Positions 1 to 11,943 of a stretch of 64,000 nucleotides of DNA are shown here, piece by piece. The DNA comes from Chrysophaeum taylorii (Eukaryota > Sar > Pelagophyceae > Pelagomonadales > Pelagomonadaceae): positions 1-64,000 of the forward strand of contig JAQMWT010000341.1 of the NCBI GenBank assembly GCA_029834535.1, given 5' to 3'. Made by a program: the position numbers and the translations under genes. Under the pieces are notes generated by a model, which saw nothing but the letters and a program-made list of their open reading frames with translations, did not search any database and was not told the origin of the DNA. Positions within the stretch are counted from its first letter, which is position 1; every line of letters starts with the position of its first letter.

Positions 1-501
1 ACCTTTATCAAAAAGATAAAAGATAAACACATATATCTGTACTACAATGTGATGCGGCTACTTTAAACGCAAAACAATGAAGCTGCACTGAAAATCATTC
101 CAGATCTCCGAACAAAGTGCTAACGCTGATATAACACAATAAAGAATGAAAGAATGAGGGAAAGAAGAAAAGGAGTGTAAAAAAAAGTAGACAAACTTCT
201 TTTTTGAGAAGCCATGACCGTTGACTTGAAGAAAGGGAAGAAAATGAAAATTGGCAGTTGGTTGAGACGACGAAAAAAAAATAGGAACGCAGGCAACAAA
301 TAAGGAGGGTGCTGAGACTTGGTTCGAACGTAGTGCCGCCATGACCGTCAACGCTACCGCTGCCACCAATCGGGTATTTCTTTGGGGATTTCGAGCAGCC
401 AATAAGCCGAAAGCCTTGGCTGTTGGCGTGAAGGGACTAGAGACTAGACACAGGCCCAGTGGTGTGTAAAGGGAAATGGAGGGGAGTTCGTTTTTTTTTT
501 A
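1..501. other. AT-rich flank left of the copia element
   Basis: I see no gene here. The one long minus-strand reading frame (58-402) has a low-complexity, Phe/Ser-rich translation and no recognisable domain. A stretch at about 312-370 weakly resembles 11960-12012 on the other side of the LTR element (shared GAGAC..G.TTCG and GCCGCC blocks). Both flanks may therefore belong to one older repeat that the element entered. A T10 tract lies directly before the first LTR. Confidence 0.4.
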
Positions 502-673
502 GACTTCGTTCCTCGTTGTCAGTGTAAACGCTTCTATGGGACCTAATGTCCTTAAGGAGTTAGGGCCAAAATCCCTACCTTGTGTAGTAGCATGTGACAA
601 GCGGAATGGTCTGTACACGCCTAAGACTGCACGCAGTCTCTACCATGTACCCGGAGAGGGTCAAATCTCTCCA
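502..673 (+). repeat. 5' LTR of the copia element (172 bp)
   Basis: This stretch matches 11772-11943 with about four substitutions and ends in CCA immediately before the primer site. It contains an internal pair TCAAATCTCTCC / GGAGAGGGTC near its end. The shared sequence starts GACTTCG rather than the canonical TG. A TG occurs 15 nt further in, but the shared sequence clearly begins before it. Confidence 0.85.
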
Positions 674-687
674 GGTTACGGGCCCAG
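674..687 (+). other. Primer-binding site, half initiator-tRNA type
   Basis: GGTTACGGGCCCAG follows the 5' LTR with no gap. It matches, with one mismatch, the sequence complementary to the anticodon stem-loop of eukaryotic initiator tRNA-Met. That internal site, rather than the tRNA 3' end, is known to be used by Drosophila copia and yeast Ty5, where a cleaved half-tRNA primes synthesis. No TGG-starting site complementary to a tRNA 3' end is present here. Confidence 0.7.
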
Positions 688-1170
688 ATGCGTAGGTGTG
701 TCAGCCCAACTGTGTTGTACGTTTAAATGGAGTGATCAATTTACGCCTGATCACGAGTACAATGCGACAATGTGTTTGGCGGTGGTCTACAGTACATATT
801 TGTTGTGTGACGGTATGTGCCACCAGTTAATTTGGTTTGTGACCGAGTTGGGTCGGTCACTGGTCACATGCACTCGCATAACCAATAAAATTAAAATTTT
901 TCCTATACAAGCCGCGGAAACTTGTACGGGTTTTTCCCTCCATTCCCCAACAAAAGACGGACTGCTCGAGAACTAATCCATTCTTCAGTCTCAAGTCACC
1001 CTGTTTTAAATAGCATGTTGATTTGTTTGGTCTTGTCAATAAGCCCACGTTTAAAATAGCGTACTGTACATAGAACCCGCACTTAAACAAAAACAATATC
1101 ACCACGGATATCCACACATACTACTAACTACAAACAAGAACAAATCCTCGTTGATAAGATTAACGCAGGA

Positions 1171-3476
1171 TTGCGTTTCTTCCAAGACAACTCAACCAAG
1201 GTGAGCTTGCAAATTGAGGTGCTTCGCAGGCATATGACAAGTCCATATGTGGACGCGTTATTCTGCTTCGATTCATATGAAGCTTACACCCGGAATGCTC
1301 CGGAATATAATCAACTTCTTGAACAAGAAGTTGATATCATCTTATCTTATGCTCAATGGAAAGCTGAACAAGTAAACGATTTAAACTTACCTGATGAAGA
1401 TGCCCTGCCCGAACATTTAAAGACTTGGCACGTCAACTCTTCCCATCAACTAACAGTTGATGTCCGTAATAATCTTGAACGACTTTACTACCAAGAGTCG
1501 TATAATCTTCGTCGTCGTCCTGAATTAAATGAGGATGTCAAACGTGTCCTCACTTTATTAGATACCCGATCCCTAAATCCATTTTGTATGATTCATCTCT
1601 AACTAACATATCCTTTACAGGTCTCTCTAATGCCGACTGGATCAAACACGGCGAAACTTATGCTGGTTTCTTGTACACATTCTTTAACTGGAGTCCAGAA
1701 AAAGCCCGCTCTCGCTATGTGGCCTCAACTAAAGAAAATTTATGCAATTACTGCACATCCCAATAATTACGTGCTGTAATGCTTTTAGCTACCATTTACT
1801 ATGAGACAGTGTCTTGTACAGATGTAACTGAGCTTAAATCTAGTTTAATCAGTTTAATCGAATGTCTCTAAATGTTAATTGGTATGCCCATGTTTTGTCG
1901 AACAACCTTGCCTTTCAATCTCAGGCAAAGCAATTAAATAATGATGAAGCATCAATCCAATTTAATAACTCCATAATCACTCTTAAAGCTCACGAGGAGA
2001 TCTACCGTCTATATGCTAATCCCTCGGATCACGAGCGCTATTCTCAATCTTTATTGGAATGGTGTAAACTCTACGAGACACGCTCTGGTAACAACTCGAG
2101 TCACGATCCCGAATTGTTAAAGCTAGTTGATCCTAACGACGTTCTTCGTCCACATTGGAATTCTTGTTAAAGATATACAATGAAACAAAGTTTTCCTCTA
2201 ACCGACGCTTGGATAAACCCGCTTCCTGGATCCCTTATATCCCTGGTACTACCGCCACCACCAAGCCACCTAAGGTATTATTGATGGATACCATTCATCA
2301 ATCCCACGACTCTCTATCTAAACAACACTTACTCGTTGTTAGCTACTGTAGCTGGACAGTCTGGCTTCAACGCTCGTAAGCTTCGTAATCGAAAAGACAA
2401 CGCATCGACAATCTTACCCGTGACACGTCGTACATACGTCCACCCTCAAATTATAACGTCAAAGGTACCAGCTTCGATCGTCCTGTCTACTCATCTTCCT
2501 CTAACCGTAATGCACGCTCTAATATGTCTCTTATGGACCGGGCTACTTATCAAGTTGATCGTCTTCGCCACCTGTTTGGTAAATTACAGGAAGCGAATCC
2601 CAACCCTTCTACCGACTCTAAAATGGTACAGGAGGAAATGAAAAGCTTATTGAGTACCCTCTGGACAACCGCTTCTCAAGCTTCGACACAGTCCTTAGAT
2701 CCTGACGAAGCCACCCAAGTTCATCTCTACTTATCTCGAGTTGATACTATGTCCAATACCATTGTGAACCTCTTAGAAGCCGATAAGGAATCTCTTGTTT
2801 CAGAAGAAAAGTATCAAACTGAAACATCTGCTCCTGAAGCGTCCCCCAGTGATGCGGAGCAGAGGGGGACTGCTGATACAGAGAAAATGTTCCACACTTT
2901 TCTGTCCATTAAAGATGATGAAATCGATAACATCCCTCAGCCGCTATTGCAGCACATAAATGCTAAAGCTCAGAATGCTATCGTTCGTCGTCAAGCTCGG
3001 GAAACTTCCTCGCACTCTGAGCTCCCCAGTAATCTACCCAATGAAGATAATGAAGATGGTACAGATCCCCTGTGTTGCTACCAAAATTAAATACTGGTTT
3101 TACACTCGTCGTTGTGCCTTCCGAACAAACGCAAAGTTTCATGACACAGTACGTGTTTGGTCAAAGCTCAACACATGCCTGTTATGCAACAATGCTTAAA
3201 CTGTACAACGAGTACAATTTGCCGCTAATGACTACGCCAGGATATGCTGACACATGTGCTTCTCAACATGTAATTAACTTTAAACGTTATGCTGATCCTA
3301 TCCACATCGTAAAGCTACCCGAGTCCTTATCACCTGCTATCCAGACTGCTACGGATACGCAGAGAATCACACATGCTATGATTATAAGGACCGTCATTCC
3401 CGCTCTCCCAAAGCATCCAAATGTGGGATATGTAAAGCTAGACGTTGCGCTTTTCTACCAAGCAAAACGACCATAA
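1171..3476 (+). mobile_element. gag-like and protease region of the copia element
   Basis: This is a series of Asn/Ser/Leu-rich frames with the base composition of the rest of the element, as expected for a gag region. No zinc knuckle was seen. Near 3240-3400 the translation contains ADTCASQHVIN, followed about 15 residues later by VKLPE and a short hydrophobic stretch. This fits the copia aspartic protease pattern DSGAS.H. The region is broken. The following stretch (3477-5430) has the same composition but no domain I can name. Confidence 0.6.
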
Positions 3477-5429
3477 CGATCCCGATCTGCACATCATCAG
3501 ATGATGACTCAATGGGGAGAAGATAACAAGGAAACTGGTATACATCTTATGGAGTTGAATTTAAAGGACAATCATATATCCAGAGTAAAATTGATGATAA
3601 TGTCAAGATTACTTTGTTTAGACTCAGTAACCTGTTGCCAACTCTACCAATTTACTCGCTACAACAAGCAAAAGCGCGTAAAATGGAACTTCGCTCACTA
3701 CAGTTCAGACTATGTGCTTTTAATGAACAACGCGAAATGCTCAAACTATATTCCACCCTCATGGAACGAGTAATTTACGTCCCATGGCTTAAAACCATCC
3801 TGGAGTCAATGCATTCGCAGCTGCCTTACATACGCAAGCATTTCCCACCTCCTGTATGACGCAAGGTTACAACACGTTTGCTCCATACAGTAACTTCATC
3901 TCCTAGCCCACGAATACCTACAGTAACTTTACTTTGCTCTGGGATGTCCACTCCTGCATTCTTGGCTTGCGCTTCTAATGACTTGCAAATCAACATCAAC
4001 GTTAAAGTTCTTGTTGAGAGCGACGACAATATCACGCACATGCTACGAAGACGTTTTGGTAATTCCATCGAAGTTTTCCCATCCCTACCTAAGCATCGGA
4101 CGTTGAACGTGCACGATATTACACTGACATAGTGGAATTGACATCACCATGCACAAATCGCAACATAATCAATGGGAGATCCATTTCCACCTTCGAGCGC
4201 GATATGGATGATTCCTTGTTCCCAAGTGCTCTAAGTGTACTTGAGCTTTTAAAGCCGCTTGTTCTCTTCATGGAAATGACTCCACCACACTCCGCATCGT
4301 ATGAAGATCATATACGAGTTGCTAATCTCATCTTCTCAACGATGCACTATACGGTGGATATATGTGACCGATTTTCATGCTATCTATGTGGAGATTATCA
4401 AGCCTGAGAAAGATGGATCCTCGTCGCACGCAAATATAACACCGGCCCTCTTGATCTGCTTTCATGGCCTAATAAACGAGTCACTTCTTTTCTGGATATT
4501 GCAGACCACGCTAATTCCATCAGTCGCAAGTTAATAGTCGACGAACCTTGGACGCAGGTCTTTCCTGACATACCATTCGTGTCCACACCTAAAACCTTCA
4601 ATATTTTTCTGTCGTACAGGATCCGTGCGCTTAACTGTGACTGAGCTAGAAACCTTAACTATGCTGTTCATTCGTCTGCACTCTAATAAAACAGTCGAAC
4701 ATCCCAGTCAAGATGAAATGGAGGGCATTTCTAACTTTCGCTTGGGATTCTTGACTAATTCAAGAAAACCACTTGCTTGCATGAGATCCCCTAACTGAAA
4801 CTCAAAGCTTTTTTTGCTTTTATTTCTTGTATTTTTTTATTTTTTTTTTGTCATTATTTCTATTGGCTCTCTAAAATATTTATGGGCGATACCCTAACTC
4901 CATCACATTACCATGTGTCCCTTTCGTATTACAAAAACTATCGAATCTAACCAACCATCTCACAGGTTTATTCTAAATAATCGCTACTTTCATCCATCAT
5001 TTACATAACCGGTGGAAGACAACAGGCCCGGAGACATAACAGTTTTCTACTCTTCTTTAAATACCAGGCACATCATAAAATGCTTTATTTTCCTTTTTTT
5101 TTGCTTTGGCGAAACCTACACCCTCCTAACACACGTTGCCGGAATCGATAAGACTGCTTCTCTCGAAGCAGTTACCGGTTTTCATTGGCTTTGCCAAGCA
5201 CACCATCATAATAATGAAAATCAAGACACGCGTCTCGTCTAGTACAAGCACAGGTTTCCTATACCTCTCCTGTATTTCACGATTCTTTTTTGTCTTCTAC
5301 CCTCAGGAAAATCGTCTCGAATTTATCGACAAAAAGTTCTTTGCTTCGCAGATATATCATCTCCTACTAAAGAAAACCAAATACCCCTTATAACGCCAAA
5401 CAGCTCCATCAGCTCCATGAGAAGCATGC

Positions 5430-8400
5430 GCCCTTCGATAAGAAAGTCCATGCCAGGGGCACCCTCGCATTTCGAGATGCGCAACAACGAGCTACCAATT
5501 TTCACAACATTCACCATTCCAGTGATTCTCAAGCCATAAAAGCTGTTCAGGTTATTGCCAGTCCTGGACACCACCCATCTGACGTACCCTACCGTAAGTT
5601 CTGTGTGGATTGTACGATTCATAAAAAAACGCTTTCCTCATCCACACCACCTTATCAAGCAACCATCATTCGAAAAAATTTTTCAACCTGGTGAAGCCTG
5701 GGCATGTGACGGTGGTTACGTATCTGTGCTCTCGGAATGGGGATCCTTTCGACATATCATTGTTTTCAAGTGTCTCATTTCTAAATTTTTGTTATTGTGC
5801 TTTTGTCGTAGCACTAACTCCAGCGAATTTTGTAACGCCCTTGAGTTTGTCCGCAATTTTTGTTCTACTTATGTTCATGTACAACTAAAACAAATCTATT
5901 GTGATTCCTTTAAACCCTATTTATCTCAGCATGTTACAACCCCCTTCCGTGTGGAACATGGTATTAATATGTCCGCGTCCCCCCCTTACTTACATGTCTT
6001 TAATCATGAAGTCGAAGCCGCTGTTGGTCACATAGCCACTGCCGCGTCTACACGACTCCGGCATATGCTTAATGTATCCTATAAAGGTCACCCCCTAACA
6101 GATCCGGCACCACACTACCCGTGGGCTGTTATACATGCTATCCAATCGTATAATCTCCTCCCTAACGTTTCCCTCGAACGTATTTACAATAAAGTCCTAA
6201 GCCCCCAACAAGTTTTGTTAGACCAATGTAATGTTCCCCAACAAGACTACCTCAAACCTTTTGGTTCTGTTTGTTATCTGCATTTGGAACCTAACGAATT
6301 TCACAAATATGAACCCCGATGTCGTCCCTACATCTACTTATGCGGTGCTAACGTTATAAACCCTTTAATAACACCCCATGTTAATCATTTAGCCGATGTT
6401 GTCCTTAATCCTGAAAACGGTCAAGTCCGTGTTTCCTCTAAACTGACTTTTCCTCATCTTATTTCTAAATCTCCTCCTGATTATGAACAGCATCCACCTC
6501 CCGCACCTTCACCCGACATTCCCTTCTCTGTTCACAGCACCCCCAATGATGCGGCGCAGAGGGGGAATGCTATGCCTACCGACACTGACCATGAGAGGGG
6601 GACTCCTTCTTCTCATCTCCATGCTCCCTCTCCCGCTCCCGCATGTGCTCCAGCTGCTCCTGCACCCGCTACTTCCGCCACCACACCTACATCTGAAGTG
6701 TCTTCCGACACTCTGCCACTTTTACCATCTTATCGGTCTCTCTATTCCCAGGATGTCCTCCGTCTCACCCGTGGTCCTCATCACCCTCAGCCTCGTCGCA
6801 AAACCAATCTCAAGGATGTTCTTACTCGTATTGCTTCGCCTACTGTTGCCGCTTATAAACAAGCCGGTGGTACGCTTGCCGACTTCAAGTATGACCTCTC
6901 CAAGCAGTACATAACGTTCTGCGACCCCACCCTCCACTCCCTTCATCTCGCTCATGGCATCCACTGGACGGCTATACCTCCAGAGGGGGAATTTACACCA
7001 TCCCTTCATCACCATGTGCACCAAGCGATCTCACAGTCCTCTTCAGTTATGTGTCATAGGAGCCATAGCCACCCATCGCCTGATACTCCTCATGTTCACT
7101 TCTGCGACGACGTCAACCCTGCAGACTTTCACCTTCCTCAAGCTCTCGTTCATTTAATTTCTGAACATGCTCACGCCTTTCAAGTTCCTCCCGCTCAATA
7201 TGTTTATGCTTTGTTCACACCCCACTCCATTTTGGATCATAATGACGCTTCTTATGGTGCCTCCGAGCCTCATCTCTCCGCCATCGAAGACTATATCACC
7301 GTGCAATCGCATTACGTTGAGGCCCACCTTGGTGATGCTCCTCTACTAGTCGTTCAACTCGTCGAAGATCCCGATCACGCTCATCTGCCCGATAATGTCG
7401 CTTCTTACGCAATTACTCATCTGACGACGACTCATGACCCCAGCACGGTTGGTTCGGACGAATACAAGATTCAAGCCAAAGATATCAAAATTGATGAATA
7501 TGAGTTGAACTGCCTCAAAGGTCTCTCAGACGCTGATCGCAAAGCTTATGTTGCTGCCATCTCCAAAGAGATTTTTGACATTGTTAAGTTTGGCTGCTTT
7601 AAACTAGCGCTGCCAATGGTCAACTCAAAGCCTATTGACACCCGTCTCGTCCTACGTATAAAAACCAACGCTGCTGGTCAGTACATTAAACATAAAGCAC
7701 GCCTGGTCCTACGAGGATTCTTAGCCTCTCTGGGCACCGATTTCTTCAACACATTCAGCCCTATGGCACAGCTTACCGGCATCCGTTGTGTTTTGGCGCT
7801 AGCAGCTCATCTGCGACTTCCCGTCTACCATGTAGACGTCCCTAACGCTTTTGTTCAAGTCCCTAACGCTTTTGTTCAAGCTCCCATCGATTCTCATGTC
7901 TATGTCAAACTGCCACAAGGCATTTACCTTCTCGATCCCGAAGATACTAAATACCAAGGCCGCCGTCTCCCAAAGCTACTTAAATCTCTCTATGGATTGC
8001 GTCAGAGCCCTGCCCTTTGGAATCAAACCATAAACGGCTTCTTTGATTCATTAGGCTACACACGATTTCGAACAGACACATGCATTTACGCTAAAGTCCA
8101 AGCTGACGCTACATTTCTAATTTGCACGCTCTCAGTAGACGACGTCGTCATTACTTGTACTTCGGAAACTCTACGTCGTGAGTTCCAGCAAGCCCTGAAA
8201 AAGGAATACTCAGTCGACACCTTCGAGGAAGTCCATACTCTCCTAGGCATGCGCATAACGCGTACAACTGATGGCTCTATATCACTGGACTGTCAGGCTA
8301 AACTTGACGCATTGTTCGAAGAGTACCCCATTTTAATGCAGCTACGTCCCACTTCCACACCGATGTCACCATCAACCACGTATAAAACTGGAGAGCCATC

Positions 8401-9310
8401 TTCTGATATGGACAAGTTCATCCTTCATACCTTCTCTACTCTACTCGGCAAGCTCACGTTTGTCCAATTGGCCTGTCGCCCCGATCTATCACAAAGTCTT
8501 AGTCGTTGCTCTCGAGGAATGCATAATCCAGCATTTCTACATGTTCAAGTACTAACAGGAACGCTCCGCTACTTGCGCAAGCCCGAAAATCGTAATCTTC
8601 GCCTCCTGTACCACTCTGGTTCTTCCGCTCTAATGGACCATCTTCGACTTCTTATCGGTAATCGTACTGACATGGCAACCATGTTGGACTACACTAAAGA
8701 ACAAGTTAATTCAGGTAATTTTGATCCACTGGTCGCATTCGTTGATGCCGATAATGCGCCCTCTTATGAACAAGACCGCAAATCTACAACCGGTTACGCT
8801 ATCTTTTTGTTTGGTTCTCTCATCACTTGGAAGTCTAAGCTGCAGCCTATTACAGCTACTTCTACGCATGAGAGTGAACTTATCGCCCTTAATATGTGCG
8901 CCGATGATGTGGTCTGGTTACGCAAATTGCTAACGGAAATGGCATTCGTTATAAATCCTCACTTCTATCTCCGCCAACCTTCAGGGAAAGACCTGCTACT
9001 AGATTATGATGCTCACGACAATCCCCTCCCATCGGACATGTCGTTCATACGTAACAGTCCTATACTTGGAGATTCGGCCTCTGCTATTCATCTATCTAAT
9101 AATCCCGACAGCGCGACTAAGGCTAAAGCTATCAGCACACGCTGGTTCCGTATACGCGACTACGCACAGTTAAAACGCATACGTCTACATCATGTTCCCG
9201 GTACCCATAATATCGCCGATGGATTTACGAAACCCTTTGGAGCTCCGCTCTTCAGCAGATTTCGCACGTTACTCGGCTTACAACAACCCATAGCTCAACA
9301 AGATGGTTAA
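5430..9310 (+). mobile_element. Integrase, reverse transcriptase and RNase H region of the copia element
   Basis: A pre-integrase zinc-binding pair (CVDC) lies near 5605. The integrase core follows, with acidic positions visible in CDGGY, YCDS and NHEVEA (about 5700-6030). After a Pro/Ser-rich linker comes the reverse transcriptase (about 7560-8350), with KARLVLRGF, LYGLRQSP and the active-site motif SVDD. RNase H follows (about 8720-9290), with FVDADNA, STHESEL and HVPGTHNIADGFTK. From 5555 the frame stays open for 1251 codons, so this part is much better preserved than the upstream part. Confidence 0.9.
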
Positions 9311-9384
9311 TCGTTACCCTTCATTATGTCCGAAATGACTTTAAACTAACCCTGCTATGTAAAGGAATATTGGCTCGCTAAAAT

Positions 9385-11430
9385 GTGAAATGCAATAAAA
9401 GACGTGATGTGGAGATTCCTTTCTTGATGAATCCCACTAAAAACAAAGATGCTGCGAGTCGACGCCACTCTACCCTGAACCGTGGTCGCGGTGGTGCACT
9501 GTCACTATCCCCACCTTTTAATGCTCTAACTCCAAGCGTTGCACCGACTAGTTCCCCTAATCGGAAACATCAAACCTATTTGTCGGTGGCTCAAGGACAT
9601 CAATCTACGCCCGTGACGCCCAAGGCGCCCAAGGCAACTGTCCAACAACAGTCTAAATCGCAAGCAGCGAAGTCTGAGTATTTCCTGCTCAAACACTGCA
9701 AGTTTGACGTACTGGCGATGATGTCCGGGAACGTTACTGCTCTTGGTTCTTCGCCACCCATTTTCACATTCCGCAACATAAGGATCCCCAGTGCTGGCTT
9801 AAGTCTTTGCAGCAGCTGCTTATGGAAGCACAACAGACAGAGTTTGTAGATAACGTCCAATACCTCAGTTCATTGCTGTGCGTCAAAGCAAAGCGCATTC
9901 GGAACGCCCCCGCTATATCTCCTAATGAGGGGATACGCCTTCATCGCTTCCCACCCATTAAAGGGGTTGTCAAAGTACATGTGACGTGTACAAAGTGCTA
10001 CAATAAAACTGAGATGCCGGGCACACCAGTCGTGCTCATCATCTGTACTGAAGATGAACACTGACAGGATTCGCCAAATTATTGAGGATCATCTCGCGTC
10101 TGAGCAACATGCATCGCACTGCTTTGACGTACCGCGCCCTTTCTTTTTGTTGATTTGTGTGATGTGCAATTTGTCACACCATGGGATAGCTTTAATTCGC
10201 AACAGTCAGCAACCCTTCCAACTCTCTTGTTTTAATGATCCAGCTGCCCACACAAGAGCTATAATCCTCCGCCTTGGAAAGTCAATTGCTATTAACAAGC
10301 AGCTCAAAGAGGCAATCATGCAGACTGCAACATCCCTTAAAGTTGATGCCTCTAAAATCATTGTTAACCTTGACGATAACGCCATGCTCTTACTTCAGCT
10401 GCCCTTTATTTCGAGTGTAAATCTTGAGATTCTTGTAGCAGCTTGGTCTTTGTTACAGTCCGTTGAAGATAAAGTATGTGTAGTGACCAACCCTGATGAG
10501 CTACTTAACGTGCTTGTCGAACGCTTCGTTAATGATGTTTCCCACCAATTTGACGTAACTTCTTCCGAGACGTTACCGCCAATGCTTAATTATTTTCGTC
10601 AACTATCACTTGACCAGCAAACTGCCTTTAAAAATGTGCTAATCCAGGTTGGCTACCCCTCGGACATAATTGATGTCTTTTCAGATAATACCTCTTCTGA
10701 AGATGTTTCACCAGCGCCGATCGACAATCCACCCGCTGAACCCACGCCAGATAAAGCTAACGACAATACGGCTGAATCTTTATACCAATTAAAAGAAGAG
10801 GTTCGGTCTTTATCCTTACGTCTCACTAATACCGAACAGCAGTTGATGGCGCGAGATCAACAACTATCGCTTGCACTAACGTCTCTCACACAGATGCAAG
10901 AGACTTACGAAAATTTAAACACTCAAGTGATCGAGAACATCAAGCATGTGTCTCTGTTAGACAACATCTTGTCAAGTCTTCAGATGCATCAGGACATCAT
11001 AATCCCGTCCTCTGCTGTATTTGTCCATATCATTTCTCGGTCGCTTATCTCATCTATTGGACAGCTCCCTCCAGATACGTATAATGAGGCTCATCGAGTT
11101 CAAATCGACGCAGCAGCTCATCACCTCCACACAGCTATGTCTGATGCACATGATCGTGTTATTCCTGCATTGGATCTACACGCTCTTACACCAGATGCTG
11201 CTATGTCTTTCCTTTCGTCTGTCATGTCACCCTTGGTCACCTTGAGTGATGCAATGACTACGCACAATACCAACACTGCTAACGACCTATCCTCTGATGA
11301 TCATAATTCGTCTTCTCCAGAGTTAAAGGAACTGGACGATAATAGCGAAGATGAATTGGACCACACATCTGATGTTGTGGATACCGATACAGCTTCTTTG
11401 CGTAACATCACAACACGCTCGACATCATAA
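9385..11430 (+). mobile_element. Extra coding region after pol in the copia element
   Basis: About 2 kb between RNase H and the 3' LTR retains long frames. The largest is 458 codons (10054-11430). Its translation has an N-terminal mixed helical part, a coiled coil at about residues 245-315 (repeated Leu/Gln heptads such as LSLRLTNTEQQL) and an acidic Ser/Asp-rich tail. An upstream frame (9385-9849) is basic and Ser/Pro/Thr-rich. I see no signal peptide, transmembrane segment or envelope motif, and I recognise no family. It could be a displaced gag-like or accessory protein. Canonical copia elements end soon after RNase H. Confidence 0.6.
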
Positions 11431-11771
11431 TTAATTTGTCCTGTTCTGTTGTTGTTTGTTCCATTGTTCACTGTTTTCATGTATATTGCACAAGTTCCGC
11501 CTCAAGAACGTCTGAAATGCATAAACCGTTTCCACACGTTGAGGGGGTCCAGAGAGCTACACTATTATGTGTGCGACACTGGAACATTTCACACCTATCT
11601 CTACACGAGGGTTTTCTCTCCATAATACGGCTTTCCCTCCTTCCTTCCTTACCCTTCGGCAATTATATATTTTCATGACTATGAAGAACCCAATCTGAAG
11701 CTCTTTTCCAACATGGAGTAGGTCTCCAGGTGCGTACCGTCAGGTACGGGGTTTTCTGTTTAATTAACAGG

Positions 11772-11943
11772 GACTTCGTTCCTCGTTGTCAGTGTAAACG
11801 CTTCTATGGGAGCTAATGTCCTTAAGGAGTTAGGGCTTAAATCCCTACCTTGTGTAGTAGCATGTGACAAGCGGAATGGTCTGTACACGCCGAAGACTGC
11901 ACGCAGTCTCTACCATGTACCCGGAGAGGGTCAAATCTCTCCA
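11772..11943 (+). repeat. 3' LTR of the copia element (172 bp)
   Basis: Direct repeat of 502-673, ending in CCA. It is preceded by TTTAATTAACAG rather than a clear purine tract. Confidence 0.85.

Larger units (their letters stand above)
502..11943 (+). mobile_element. Ty1/copia LTR retrotransposon, fossil
   Basis: Two near-identical direct repeats of 172 bp bound an 11.1-kb interior. The interior has the copia order: gag-like region and protease, integrase, reverse transcriptase, RNase H, then further coding sequence. Integrase before reverse transcriptase assigns it to Ty1/copia rather than Ty3/gypsy. The element is about twice the usual copia size of roughly 5 kb, because of a long region before integrase (687-5430) and about 2 kb of extra coding sequence after RNase H. 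It is broken: the region before integrase is spread over many short frames, on the order of ten interruptions. The two LTRs differ at about four positions, so insertion was fairly recent. I found no clear polypurine tract or target duplication. Confidence 0.9.

Noticed and set aside
312-335. tRNA-like GGTTCGAAC near the left edge
   Set aside because: No cloverleaf can be formed around it.
6483-7349. Alternative-frame proteins inside the copia pol region
   Set aside because: Shadows of the pol frame with no domain.
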